A DNA stretch of 64,000 nucleotides from the NCBI GenBank assembly GCA_033439255.1, contig CM065887.1, positions 1 to 64,000 of the forward strand. Reading direction: 5' to 3'. Source of the stretch: Hericium rajendrae (lineage: Eukaryota; Basidiomycota; Agaricomycetes; Russulales; Hericiaceae). Both the position numbers and the translations under genes were made by a program. The notes beneath the pieces were generated by a model. The model was not told the DNA's origin. It saw nothing but the letters and a program-made list of their open reading frames with translations, and ran no database searches. Positions within the stretch are counted from its first letter, which is position 1, and each line of letters starts with the position of its first letter. Shown here piece by piece: positions 22,560-33,772 of this stretch.

Positions 22560-23349
22560 ATGCAGTCAAGAACTGCACCTAGGGCCTCGAGCAGTTACAG
22601 CTACTTGTACGGGGAGACAGCTGACCAGGCTGCAGACTTACGGAGGCTGTACATGCTCGCGACGTGTGGTGAGGGCGACTTTTTCCACATGGTGAGGGCG
22701 ATCCTGCACATGGCAGTCAAGAAGCAGGCAGAGTTGTGGAGGGCTGATTACATGTGAAGCAGTATGACTGTGGCATCGGGTTGGATGACAGCAAGTCAGA
22801 GGACAACGACGAAGAAGTGCGATGTGTGCAGTGCACGATGAAGAAGCGCTGCATCGATGAAGATAACCTTGATGACCTTGCGAAAGACACTGGTGCGTGT
22901 GTTCTACAAGGCATACCAGGTCGGGCTCATGCAGGCACATTTAAACTAGGAAATGGCGATGGCAGATGTGAATGTGGAGGATGACAACAGAGAGGGCACT
23001 GACCGCGAGGACAGTGATGGTGCTGGGTGCTAAATTGCAGTGTCGACGGTGCACGAGAAGCTGTGGGAACTTGCATGTGGTGCAGAGGTACGTTGTTGCT
23101 GTGGCCGAGTACCATGATATGCTCAAAGACAGGAAATAGAAGTACAAGCTGATGGATCCAACGGACGTGTCATGGGTTGAGCGCAAAGAGAATGACAATG
23201 CAGTCAGCTTGCTCAAGTTCCACGAGATCGAGGGCAGTGCACTCGTCCCTGCACGTCTCGTCGCCACCATTTTCCAAATATCTGTATGGGTCTTGCACGC
23301 TGTGGGCATCATCATGAAGGTCCCTGGGGCATTCACAGTCACCATGTCA
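22560..23349 (+). pseudogene. Unrecognised gene remnant
   Basis: Plus-strand open pieces at about 22,560-22,757, 22,754-22,984 and 23,050-23,349 read as ordinary protein (for example LVPARLVATIFQISVWVLHA) but have no known motif and stops between them. The last piece runs into MITE-A; with the element and one CA removed, it stays open for about 20 codons past 23,932 to a TGA. It was probably cut from sequence left of 10,490 by the chromovirus. Confidence 0.35.
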
Positions 23350-23931
23350 CATCAGGAAGGTTGACAACTTTCTGATTGACCTGACAATTTCTAACCCTAC
23401 TGACAGCTCCTGATTGACCTGATCTACCTGAAAGCAATCTTAACAGGCAAATATCTGATCAAACTTTTACATTTAAGTAAAGACATTCATTGTCAGATAT
23501 ATAAGTTTGTAATCTCTAACTAATAGATATAACAAAATCTCTGATATCTGAAATTTTCTAAATCTGAGAGTGTCTGATCTGAGATTTTTTTTCAAATCTG
23601 GAGGTCAAATATCTGAAAATTATCTGCAACTGTCTGAGAGCATCTGATGGTGTCTGACACTGTCTGATCCATCTGACTGATATTTGACCTTCAGATTTGA
23701 AATCAGACACTCTCAGATTTTCAAAAATTTCAGATATCAAAGATTTTGATATATCTATTAGTTAGAGATTAAAAACTTATATATCTGACAATAAATGTCT
23801 TTTCTTGAATGTAAAAGTCTGATCAGATATTTGCTTCTCAAGATTGCTTTCAGGTGGATCAGGTCAATCAGAAGCTGTCAGTAGGGTTAGAAATTGTCAG
23901 GTCAATCAGAAAGTTGTCAACCTTCCTGATG
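23350..23931. mobile_element. MITE-A, complete 582-bp copy
   Basis: Family termini, flanked by CA at 23,348-23,349 and 23,932-23,933. Confidence 0.93.
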
Positions 23932-24622
23932 CATCTACATCTAAGATTCATCAGCAGTGTCTTTGTGTTGACAACAGGTGTACATCGTGATCTGCTTCAG
24001 ATTTCTGTAGTTGCCGGTGCATGATGAGTGTATGTAGCTTGTATGAAAATTCTAACAAAAAAAATGTGAGCTACATGATCTCGAGAAACTTGTGCGATCA
24101 TTCATCGCCCGTGGAGTGCCTCTCGACCTCCAATCTCACCCTAACACATTCATTGCACCATCAGTCGATATCCTCTTTCAGAGCGCACTCCATATGATGA
24201 GCACAACGGAGCTTCTCTCTACCCGTCTTCACTAAACTCTGAAGGTAATCCCTGAGCCATTCTAAATCTTCAATTCTCTGCTCCTTTTGAACTAGATCGA
24301 GCTCTTGAAGGGAGATGACTTGCTCTCTGGCAGCCATATGGACCTTCATTTCTGCATTCCCTATGACTAGACGAGTTGTGGTAAGTTGTGTTTCCACATA
24401 TGGAGATCGACTCACCACTAGCAAGAGGACCGTCACGGCTTTCGTTGTGGTTCTCGACCAGAGCATCAAGAGCATTGTCGAAGTGAGCGAATGATTGCTT
24501 GATTCTTTCTGTTATCTCAGCAGCAGGGCTTGTTCTATCCAAGCATTAAGGCCTAAGGTCAGTACTATCATCTTGTCTGAGGAATTGGTCTCACTGTGTT
24601 GCCCAGGGACGTCAGTTGGTAA
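23932..24622 (-). other. Gene remnant with coiled-coil-like segment
   Basis: Minus-strand open pieces at 24,270-24,542 and 24,161-24,475 overlap in different frames. The second contains a heptad-like Leu/Glu-rich stretch (VISLQELDLVQKEQRIEDLEW) ending in a stop at 24,161. No domain is recognised. The region lies just outside the left inverted repeat of the KDZ element. Confidence 0.3.
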
Positions 24623-25244
24623 GATCGATCTGACCCATAAGTTGTAAGGGGTCATGGATTGATCCAACCCACAAGTTCTAAGGCAGTTACCCACCCTATA
24701 TAAATATAATCCGATATGTTTAGAGATGATCCATTGTTCCAATCCCATGTAATCCAATCCAATCGGATCCAATATTCTGCACACACTACTAATCAGATGA
24801 GAATAGGGCAGTCAAAATATAATAGATTAATCCAATCCAATCCAATCTGAGCACCGTGATTATATACAATCTACTCTCATGGATCGATCCAATCCAATCC
24901 TAACTCACAATCCAATCCTATACGCTTGCAAACAATCCGTTAATCTGACTTAAGTGATCCAAACGAATCCGAACCCATACAAACGAATCCGACGACATAC
25001 AATCCCATCCCATCCCATATCAGCCCCCCCGACTCAATCCGACCATATCCGAACACAACCCATCTCATCCGAAGCCATCCAATCCAGCCATACCCCATCC
25101 GACGTCATCCCATCCGACTTCATCCAATCCAGCCACACCCCATCTGACGTCATCCCATCCGACTTCATCGAATCCGACTTCATCGAATCCGACGTCATCG
25201 AATCCGACGTCATCGAATCTCATCCGATACTAACTAATATCATC
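24623..25244 (+). repeat. Left terminal inverted repeat of KDZ element
   Basis: ~620 bp, matching 48,281-47,705 inverted with few differences. The outer part is rich in aatccaatcc; the inner part has a tandem 15-mer of type catcgaatccgactt. The left copy has ~47 bp more of the inner tandem array than the right. Confidence 0.88.
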
Positions 25245-28200
25245 CACCTATCATGACCATGATCAGTGACAGCTATTGAGTGATCTCGTTCTAGCACAGG
25301 ACATACATCAGCAAATTTAGCCTTTTTAAGTGCACTTGCATGGAAAGTAGCTGCATCCTGGGCCAAACGCTCGTACATCGACCTGTGCTTGTGGGCGTAT
25401 GCTCCAGCACCACACGCCATTGCCTCGGAGGCCAAGACCATCCAGGCCTTGCTCATTGTTGTGTGCGAACGTTGAGTGTTTATGAATTCTTGATCGGTTA
25501 TGTCAATTTCTTCTCGCCAGCGTTGGCAGTCTGCTCGATCACAGAACCATTTGACACGTTCACCTAGTGCATATCGCATCAGTGTCAAGATAGGGAAGGA
25601 TGCAAAAATATGAACTTGGCGTACTCTCCATGCTCCATTCGGCTTGCTCTTCTTCAGTCAGTGCTGACGGGCCAATGACTGTCCAGAACCAAGGATCCGG
25701 CTTCGCTGTATCACCTGGTTGCAAAGTCAGGAATGCAGCTTATGATCCAACATGTCACTTACCAATCTGCCGAGGTCGAGTCGTGTCTTTCATCCAAAGG
25801 TCCTCATTGTGTAATGGCTGCAACACCACATCATCCTCGGCCAGACCCAAACTCACTAGCGCAGCATGAGCACGATGATATTTGTCAGCTGTGCTGACTT
25901 GATCGCGTTTGAGGTCACGAAGGAATGCCTGAGCTCGTGTTGTTGGACCCTGGTTGAAGATGTTGGATTTCTTGAATTTGAGATTGTAATTGAACATCTT
26001 AATCGCATGTTGGACATCACGGAGGGCATCGTGTGCTTGACCAACGCGTAAGTCGTACTCCACCGATCCTGCATTGCCAAGACCTTCAGCCTTCCGAGTA
26101 GGCTCATTGAAAGACAACGGTAGCAGTAACTTAATGTCTTCGGGCTCTTCATCATCGTCAACATTGAGGAACGTACGAAGGCTTGAAAACATCATCAATT
26201 GACGCTACCGCCAACGATCAAGCTCATTACGGAACTTGAGTCAGCCTACATCTAAACGCTCTTGTTCCGCAGGCGTGCGGACTTTGATTGATGCCAATAC
26301 CTGCAGACGTGCTCTGCTGGACATCAGAACAAAGAAATAGTGATAAAAATCCTGCACGCACTGTTCTGCTTCAAGATGTAACCCATCATTGATCATCGCA
26401 ACTACTCCCGCAGCCCCCTGATTGCTGAGAGTGCGAACAGTCTCATCTTGGAGTAATTCTTGAAGTTTCGAGAACTGCGTTGACGGGCCTAACGTGTCCA
26501 TCAGGCCACTCGACAAAGATAAGGAAAAACGCAAGGAAGACATACCTTTTCTCGCCTTCGATGCATAAACACTGGTCAGTTTCCCATTGACAACTACTGG
26601 CTTGCAGTCCATGGCGGACCATTGGGCAACCAGCGCCTGTCCATGTCGTGCGCAGAGCGCCTTGAACGTAGTATTATTCTGACGAAACATTGCTGCTGCA
26701 TTTGTGTGACGCTGATACAGCAACCGAGCTAAACCAATATGAGATATCGTGTTCATTCTTGGAAATACTAGAACGTACTCATCGAGATAACCTTCTGCCA
26801 GTTCCAATACCCATGAAAATCATCCAAGATGTCATGTCGATGACCGGCATTCATCTCCTTGGTACTTCCTGCCGTCTGATTGCCTTCGGCCCATGCCGTT
26901 TCGATCGTCTCCCCAAATGTTCTGCCAACGTGGGAGGTCGTATTGAAAGAGTATTGTAATTGGCAGTCTTCAGTGTGGCCCATGATATGCAACTTCGGCA
27001 CAAGTCCTTCGATCCGTGTGGCGATATCTTTCATCTCTGGGAAATGGACATCTACATGCTTGAGGAGCTTAACTTTATACTGACAAAAGATGTCGTAGCT
27101 GAACTTGATGTAAGGAATACTGCTGGACTCAATCAAGGCGGACATCAATGCATAGTCGGTGTTACAGAATCTGGGGTAAGCCAATATCAACAATGACAAC
27201 ACCCAGGTCAACCAGGAGTATCAGTCATACCTTTCGCCTTTCTGCAAATCAACCATGCCCTGAGGCCAAAAGAAACCATGCCGCGCACACTGAATACCGT
27301 CCACCCCACTCACAACTGTATGCTTGAACTTGAGAAGGTTTTGCAGACGGACGACATTCAGACGGGCACATGTGGATCTCTGTTCGTATGTCAGCATTGA
27401 ATGGGGGTATTATAGGTAATGGCAAGATCACCTCGTCGTCTGTTGCGATCCCCATCTTCTTGAGATATTCGTTGTATGCTCCTGTCTCGACGAAATAAGC
27501 ATTGCCTTGCAATAGCTCCACATCGTCGGGATCGTCGATTTTAACCTTGCGTTGAAGTCTGAAGTTGCCATCGGCGGACAGAAATAAGGTATATCTATGC
27601 CTGGGATGGACGATTAAACTAGTCTCACTCACATACGCATGTAAAATAACACGTACATATCTTCAGGCGAAATGTTTTCAAGTTCCTCCAAGGTCACACT
27701 GACACCGGGTTCGATGCATGCAGGACATCTCACAGCATAACAACCCTGTCGTCGTAATGTCAGAACCTTGTCGATCCCATGGGCTTGCCCTGAACGACGA
27801 ATCATCGCGAGGGCGCGCCAAACACGCCTGACTCGCTGAAACTCCCGACGGCGATCCTAGTAATGCAGGTCAACATTACAAAGTTCAAGCTGCTTAATTG
27901 AGATTGCTCACAGGGGTGTTATTGGGGAACACATTGTCTGTGTGCCGTTGCAATGCGGCATAATGATTGTATGCAGATTTCTTGGAAGCAAGGGTGTGAA
28001 GATGGAAGTCGTCGAGGACATGGAAGGTAAAAGCAGTCTGGGGTAGATCCATGGTTGCCGGAAAGAGGCCCTGACCCAATAATTGAAATGCTTCTGAGGT
28101 GGCATCACGGCAGCAGCAGAAGTCGACTTTGATATGATGTATGCCACCGGTATCGACGACGACTAAATCATGCCCTCGCGAAGTTGAGGCACGATTCGGA

Positions 28201-28771
28201 CAGCGATGGCCGCGGTGCCCTAGGCCGATGATCAACCCTAGGTCCTTCAGCGAGGAGCGCTCGAAAAAAAGGCCGTTCCACTTCTGGATTCGGTGGAAGG
28301 GAGAGTATTCATGACTAGATGTCATGCAAGCTTGACAGGAGGGATGGCGCTGCCAGCAGTCAACGCAGCGATAAGTGGCTGGCGGTGCCTCCGGACTGCA
28401 GGTGCAGCAGTGTTTGACTGCGAGGTCAAATTCGCGACTAAGGATAGTATCTTGAATGGCGACCATGTTGTCCATAAAAGATTTCATGAATGTGCTCGCA
28501 CCCTAAGGTCAAAAGTGAGCTGCGTCTCGAGGTAATTGACGATCAGACGAACCTGTGGTCGTTTCGTTCCTTTGCATGCCTTCTCGGGCTCCGTCATCAC
28601 CAACGTTCTCCCTGCCGTCGTCGATGGAGGTTTCTGCTTCCTCGGAGAAATGACCTTATGGAAAGTGCTTTTCGCGCCGTGATTACGACTGTAGTTCAAG
28701 CCAATCTCGATTTCGTTGTCTTCTTCTGAGTCGCTATCTACGCGGCCCGTGACGCGTGATCGTTTGGGCAT
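25220..28771 (-). pseudogene. KDZ transposase with CxC2 cysteine cluster
   Basis: The N-terminus (MPKRSR..., acidic/basic) is followed by a CxC2 cluster (HCCTCSPE, RCVDCWQRHPSCQACM, near 28.4-28.3 kb) and the KDZ catalytic region: RSTCARLNVV, CARHGFFWPQGMVDLQKGER (near 27.25 kb), the CNTDYALMSALI and SYDIFCQY segments, GETIETAWAEGNQTAGSTKEM (near 26.9 kb) and the NWQK segment. A C-terminal LRVGQAHDALRDVQ... region matches the family tail. KDZ transposases are DDE-type enzymes found in fungi. About eight GT-AG introns of ~50-60 bp keep the frame. Lesions: in-frame TGA at 26,241-26,243, TAG at 26,205-26,207 and an apparent frameshift near 28,495. Family assignment is firm; activity is unlikely. 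Confidence 0.88.
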
Positions 28772-29185
28772 GAGAAGGGAAATTGGAGTCTTAAACAGAG
28801 GCTGGGAGGCAGGATAGCAGGGGCGTACGAGATGGAGAAGTGGCAAACAGAAACTGTCGGGGTAGTAGGGGAACATGTATATATCGCAAATAATAACATT
28901 ATGAAAAGCGACTGTGGCCTACTCCGACTATTGTGGCTCGGCAGGGCAAGACGCAGGGCAAGACACGACACGATGTCCGATACTCCGCGCATTGTTCGCT
29001 ATGTGGCAAATCATGGTGGACGCGCAACGCCACATTGTACACCACAACACCGCGACACGGCGGCGAAAAATGATTGCGGCAGAAGACAATGATTGAGTAA
29101 CAATAAAGAAAATAGTCAACTATTACACTTACTGGTATCCAAAAAAGAGCGACCTCAAATGTGACTGACCTGCCCTACGATACTT
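28772..29185. other. Spacer between RFC1-like 3' end and KDZ 5' end
   Basis: Presumed promoter and 5' leader of the transposase. No distinct motif is seen beyond CACAA/CGCGACAC-type sequence near 29,040. No gene. Confidence 0.4.
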
Positions 29186-32100
29186 TTATTTCTTGGCCCT
29201 GGATGAGGAAGCTTTCCCCTTGGCACCTGACTTCGCGGTTGTGTTCTTCTTGCTGCTACCCTGCTGGATCAAGCTGTCATCCTCAATAGCATCTGGATCG
29301 GAGCGCTTCTTCTTGTCATCCTCAGGCTCATCACCGACATCTTCTTCCACCTGCACGTGAAGTTAGCATAAGATATCACATGCAACAAATCAAGATTGGC
29401 TCATATCGAAGGCCTCCTCAAGATCAAGCGCAGGTCCTGCGGCCAGTTTCTTTGGCACTTTGCCCAGATCCTGAGCCTTATGGAACGGTATGGAATGGTC
29501 CCGTGCGTTATACCTACACCGTCAAACACTTAGTAGAGTACCAATCAGTATATGCCAAAAATGCACTTTCGGGTTAATGCTGACTTCGTTGCAGAGGAGA
29601 TCTTCTTGCTGATGACATCGATGTTGCGATCGTCAATGCCAAGCTCCATCACAGTGTCCAGGTCTTCCCTTGTGAGGTAATATTGGTCCATCCGCTCGAT
29701 GACATCGTCTACAGTGCTCTGATATTTGATCAGTAACTAGCATGGTCATGTTAAGCCGAAGACACTCACAGAGCCCTCCATCTAGGCTGCACAATGTAAG
29801 GAAACAACGCGGGCACGTATGACTGGCGAATTTCGGCTTTGTCTCCGGAGACTTTGAGTCGCATGCGAATCTGGATTTCGCCTAGCTGACGACTGAGCTT
29901 GGTCTGCTTGGAGTTTTGACCGAGCCATCTGTGGAAGCAACGGTCAAAGCGAGCAATATACGGGGTGACGAAATAACTTACTGAGGGAACAACATTGCAT
30001 TTGGCCCACCATATCCTGAGCCTGCTCCATAAAAGAAGGACGCGGGTCGAACTGTCGAGAGCACGGCGTGAGTTGGCATGAGCGTCCAGTGTTGCTCGGG
30101 GCTGCAAATAAATGTTAGACAAAAATCAGAAGAGTTCGTCTGAAAGTGCCTCACCCGTGGATCATGGCATCAACCAGATCACCATCAGATATTGAAGATG
30201 CTGCCTGGTCCATGAGTTCCAAATGTTTCAAGGTGTCCAGTGGATGACGACCATCGCCGACTCTGGCAGGTTTGGTCTTCAGGTAATTTTCCTACGAAAC
30301 ACAGATCTCGTCAAGACCATATGACAGCCATGCGCTAAGCTTACTGACTTGGATAAACAATGGCACGAATGAATAGTCCTGGAAGTAGAGCTCCATCTTG
30401 TCCCCAAGAGTTTCACGTGAAGTCCTTGAGAATAAGTATGGTCCCAGGATCTTCTGTATGATGTTGAACGGTGTCATGGCAGCGTAGTTCTCGTTCATCT
30501 TTGCGCTGAAATAGTCAAATGAGAATAGATATTGGAGAGTCGAAGAGAGTATACGAACAGTTCCTTGCTCTGGTCGAAGTCCATCGTATCGCTTCGCAGC
30601 CTCCACGTCAAGAGCATGTTCAAAACCTGTCGAATATCCAATTGAACACCAGTGACAAGTTGATCAATGACGTTAGCGGGAATCTTCATTTTTTCCCTGT
30701 GGTGCGTCATTATAAGTGCAAGCTCCTCGACGTGACAACTTCACGCTTACTTGTAGGCGATCGACAAGATCCTTGACCGGATAGATGAAGCCTCGGGTCT
30801 CCTGAAAGTTAAGTTGAAAGTACACGCTGCAAGGGGCTTCATTTTGACAGCAGATCTGTCATTTGCGATGCATATTATTGGGATCTGAGATAGTTCGTGA
30901 GCATGCCGTTTTAAGATGACTGGCCAGAAGTCATTACCTTGGTCGTTTTTATCAGAGCATACAATGCCCCGATACCGCCCCTATCACCCGCAGACATACC
31001 ATCAACTTCATCCATAATAAGGCATGACTTGTTGGTGATGGCAACGCCCGCTACGTTTGTGGTCTGTTCATCAATTTAGCAGATGGCAGCATGGTACCCG
31101 AAAGGGATCGAACCTCTCCATCACCCATCCAACCATCTAGTGATGTGCTCGCAATATTTGTGCTGCTCTGCGGAGAGACAGTTACTTTACGATTCGGTAT
31201 CATTTCACGGCAATGACGTACCTCGACTAATTTCTTACTCCGGGCGTCGCTGGCATTGAGCTCGATTGGAGTGAAACCTTCGAGTTTCGCAACCAAATGC
31301 GCAGCAGTTGTCTTATCGATACCCGGTGGCCCTGAGATCAAGACGGCGCGGAAGACATTCATGCCGTTTTTACCTGGTTTCTTAAAACCAGACTTCAGAC
31401 TGTTGGACCTAGAGCGACGCGCAGATCAGTTTCCAACATCCGCTTGCATGAATAAATCAACGAACCAGTCATGTAGCCACGTCTGCAGCTTCTCGACCTG
31501 CCCCTTATTCCCACAAATCTCCTTTAGGGTCTGCGGCGCGTATTTGTCTGTCCAGAGCTGAGCCGAACGATCAATGGCCTTCCTACTAGCATGATAAATC
31601 AGATTGCCTCACGCACATGTTGAGATCAACGACGTACTTTCCAAGTTTGCCGAAGCCTGCCTTCGCAGCTTCGGTTCTCGCGTTTCTCCATTTCCTTAGC
31701 GCTGTCTCGGATTGCCTGCATCTCCTTCTCCATCTTCTTCTTGGTCTTTGCATCCAAACCTTCTCCAGTCCCAAGACCTTTCTGTGTGGCAATCAACTCC
31801 AAGAATTCGTCCTCAGACAATGTGGTAAGAATTTGCTTCTTGATGGCAGCGAGCTTCGGAGGGCCTGCGCCCTCTCCAAGCACAACGAATGACGTCTTGG
31901 ATGATGGCTGGCCTACGACATGACTGAAACCATCAGCTGCCTCGAAGGATTGATAGAAGGTAGATAGTCACATACCCGCCAAATCAATTCGCGAGATCGA
32001 CAGCCTCCTGGCGAGAGACTCGAAAGCTCGCCTATTAAAACGAATGCGAGCTCTGTTAGGCAGTCCGGATCAGCATTTTCCGGAATCGCTTTGAACCCGG

Positions 32101-32280
32101 GTGCGCTGGGCCCCGCCGCCTTCACTGCCCTTGCCGCAGCCCAACTACAGGATATGGGCATCGGTAAGTGAACTATTCTCAGGGGCCACGGCTTGCACCT
32201 ACTTGAGTTTCTTGGCCTTCTCATCCATCTCCTCGGCATCATCCTTTGCAACGGTCTTGGCCTTAGGTTCCGAAATCAGC
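29186..32280 (-). pseudogene. Replication factor C large subunit (RFC1)-like, 5'-truncated and decayed
   Basis: RFC1 opens PCNA clamps at primer ends. Seen in order: a BRCT start (GFKAIPENADPDCLTELAFVLIGELSS, ~32.1 kb), its end (KLAAIKKQILTTLSEDEFLELI), a Lys/Glu-rich linker, AAA+ Walker [13 protein letters not shown] (~31.33 kb), sensor-like [11 protein letters not shown], Walker B CLIMDEVDGM (~31.01 kb), ICIANDRS, the RFC1 C-terminal domain and a Lys/Ser-rich tail stopping at 29,186. Introns are retained. The N-terminal third of normal RFC1 (PCNA-binding box) is missing: the sequence starts at a splice acceptor (aaatcag, 32,281-32,287) and upstream is unrelated. Lesions: frameshift in the BRCT (~32.0 kb), TGA at 31,984-31,986, and Walker A Gly replaced by Asp. 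Confidence 0.85.
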
Positions 32281-33285
32281 CTGATTTAAAGCGATGTGAG
32301 TAAGGGTCATGGCACGCGTTCCGTACGATATGCGCCCGGGAGTAAGGGATTGTGCCAATCAATGGGCCCTCACGGCGGACAAACGTTGTCTGACCGCGAG
32401 GGTTGTCCACCGAAGTGACAGAGAATCGAGTCCGCGGCATGGGAGAGGGAACACAACAGCAGAAGCAAAGGACGAAAGTAAGGTAAAAAAGTGTCTATCC
32501 CCCTGATGGCGCACAGCAAGTCGTGCTCACGAAGACCCAAAAGGGTTGGAGCGACAGGTGAGCTGCGCGCCAGGGAATCAACACAGGAAGGAGAAAAAAA
32601 AAGAAGGCCGAAATGCGCCCGGGAGTGAGGGATTGTGCCAATTGATGGGCCTTCACGGCGGACAAACGTTGTCTGACCGTGAGGTGTCCACCAAAGTGAC
32701 AGAAAGTCGAGCCCGGGGGGTGGGGGGATTGAGAGGTTGAGGCCTACAGCAGAGACTTAGCGGGAATGGATGGAGGAGATAGACTTACCAACGCGAACCG
32801 GTGTTGCTGCCTACCCTAACCCCGACAAGTCAGTCTTGCTAGTTGCTTATGTCATGGTGGCTTGCTAGTTGCTTATGTCAGGCGTTTGCTCTCCCACTTC
32901 CACATGCCACGTCGTCCTCACCTCCGTCAAGTACTGGAGCAGCAAGACCGTGCGCAAAGTAAGTTCATCCGTTTCTTGTGCCCTTGGCAGCTGAACTTTG
33001 ATTTCAGGTTGTTATCATCGCACTCTCCACTTCCCCCACCCCCTGGGCTCAACTCTTTGTCACTTTGGTGGACACCTCACGGTCAGACAACGTTTGTCCG
33101 CCGTGAAGGCCCATCAATTGGCACAATCCCTCACTCCCGGGCGCATTTCGGCCTTCTTTTTTTTTCTCCTTCCTGTGTTGATTCCCTGGCGCGCAGCTCA
33201 CCTGTCGCTCCAACCCTTTTGGGTCTTCGTGAGCACGACTTGCTGTGTGCCATCAGGGGGATAGACACTTTTTTACCTTACTTTG
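32281..33285. promoter_or_regulatory. Inverted-repeat divergent promoter-like region
   Basis: Arms 32,475-32,728 and 33,031-33,284 are near-identical inverted copies (~254 bp, few mismatches) around a ~300-bp spacer. Similarity continues beyond the right arm on the far side of the LTR element (from 38,432: ggtccttctgct). A third, direct copy of part of the arm is at 32,331-32,440. The region lies between the minus-strand RFC1-like gene and plus-strand gene A. Confidence 0.7.
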
Positions 33286-33772
33286 TGTAACGGATGGTTT
33301 ATCAGTTACTACTATAGTCTTCTACTTTCTTACTCTTTTCTACCTGGCTTACTTTTCGAGTTTTACAGAGTTTCCTTATTAGGATAGCTGAGTTTGAATC
33401 ATGTACTTAGAGCGGATTTCCTTATTGGGAATAAGGATCTATCTTGCCAACTCACCACCATCTGTCTGCTTTTGTCTCAGTCTCTGCTTGTTCTCCTCAT
33501 ATCTGAAAGGTTCTCTTGGGATCCAACCCTCAAAGGAAGGTGTGTGGCCCCCAATACCCTCATCAGGAGGTCTATATCTGCTGCTGGCCCTCAGAGGAGG
33601 TGCCAGCTCATCACTCATCTGCTTGGCTGCAGGACTGAGGCATCCTCGGTTCTGTTAGCTCTAGCTCGTGGACTCTCTCTAGGAGGTCTACGACACCTTT
33701 ATACCCTCCTCACTCGCTCGCCTACCTTGGACTTCCCGGACAGTAGCGGCTCGACCTCTATCGTCCGTTACA
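33286..33772 (+). repeat. 5' LTR of the non-coding element
   Basis: 487 bp with TG...CA ends and 7-8-bp inverted termini (tgtaacgg/ccgttaca). Matches 37,940-38,426 throughout as far as I can compare by eye, which suggests recent insertion. Confidence 0.93.

Noticed and set aside
24780-25245. CRISPR-like array (short tandem 15-mers)
   Set aside because: Units are contiguous without unique spacers, and the genome is fungal.
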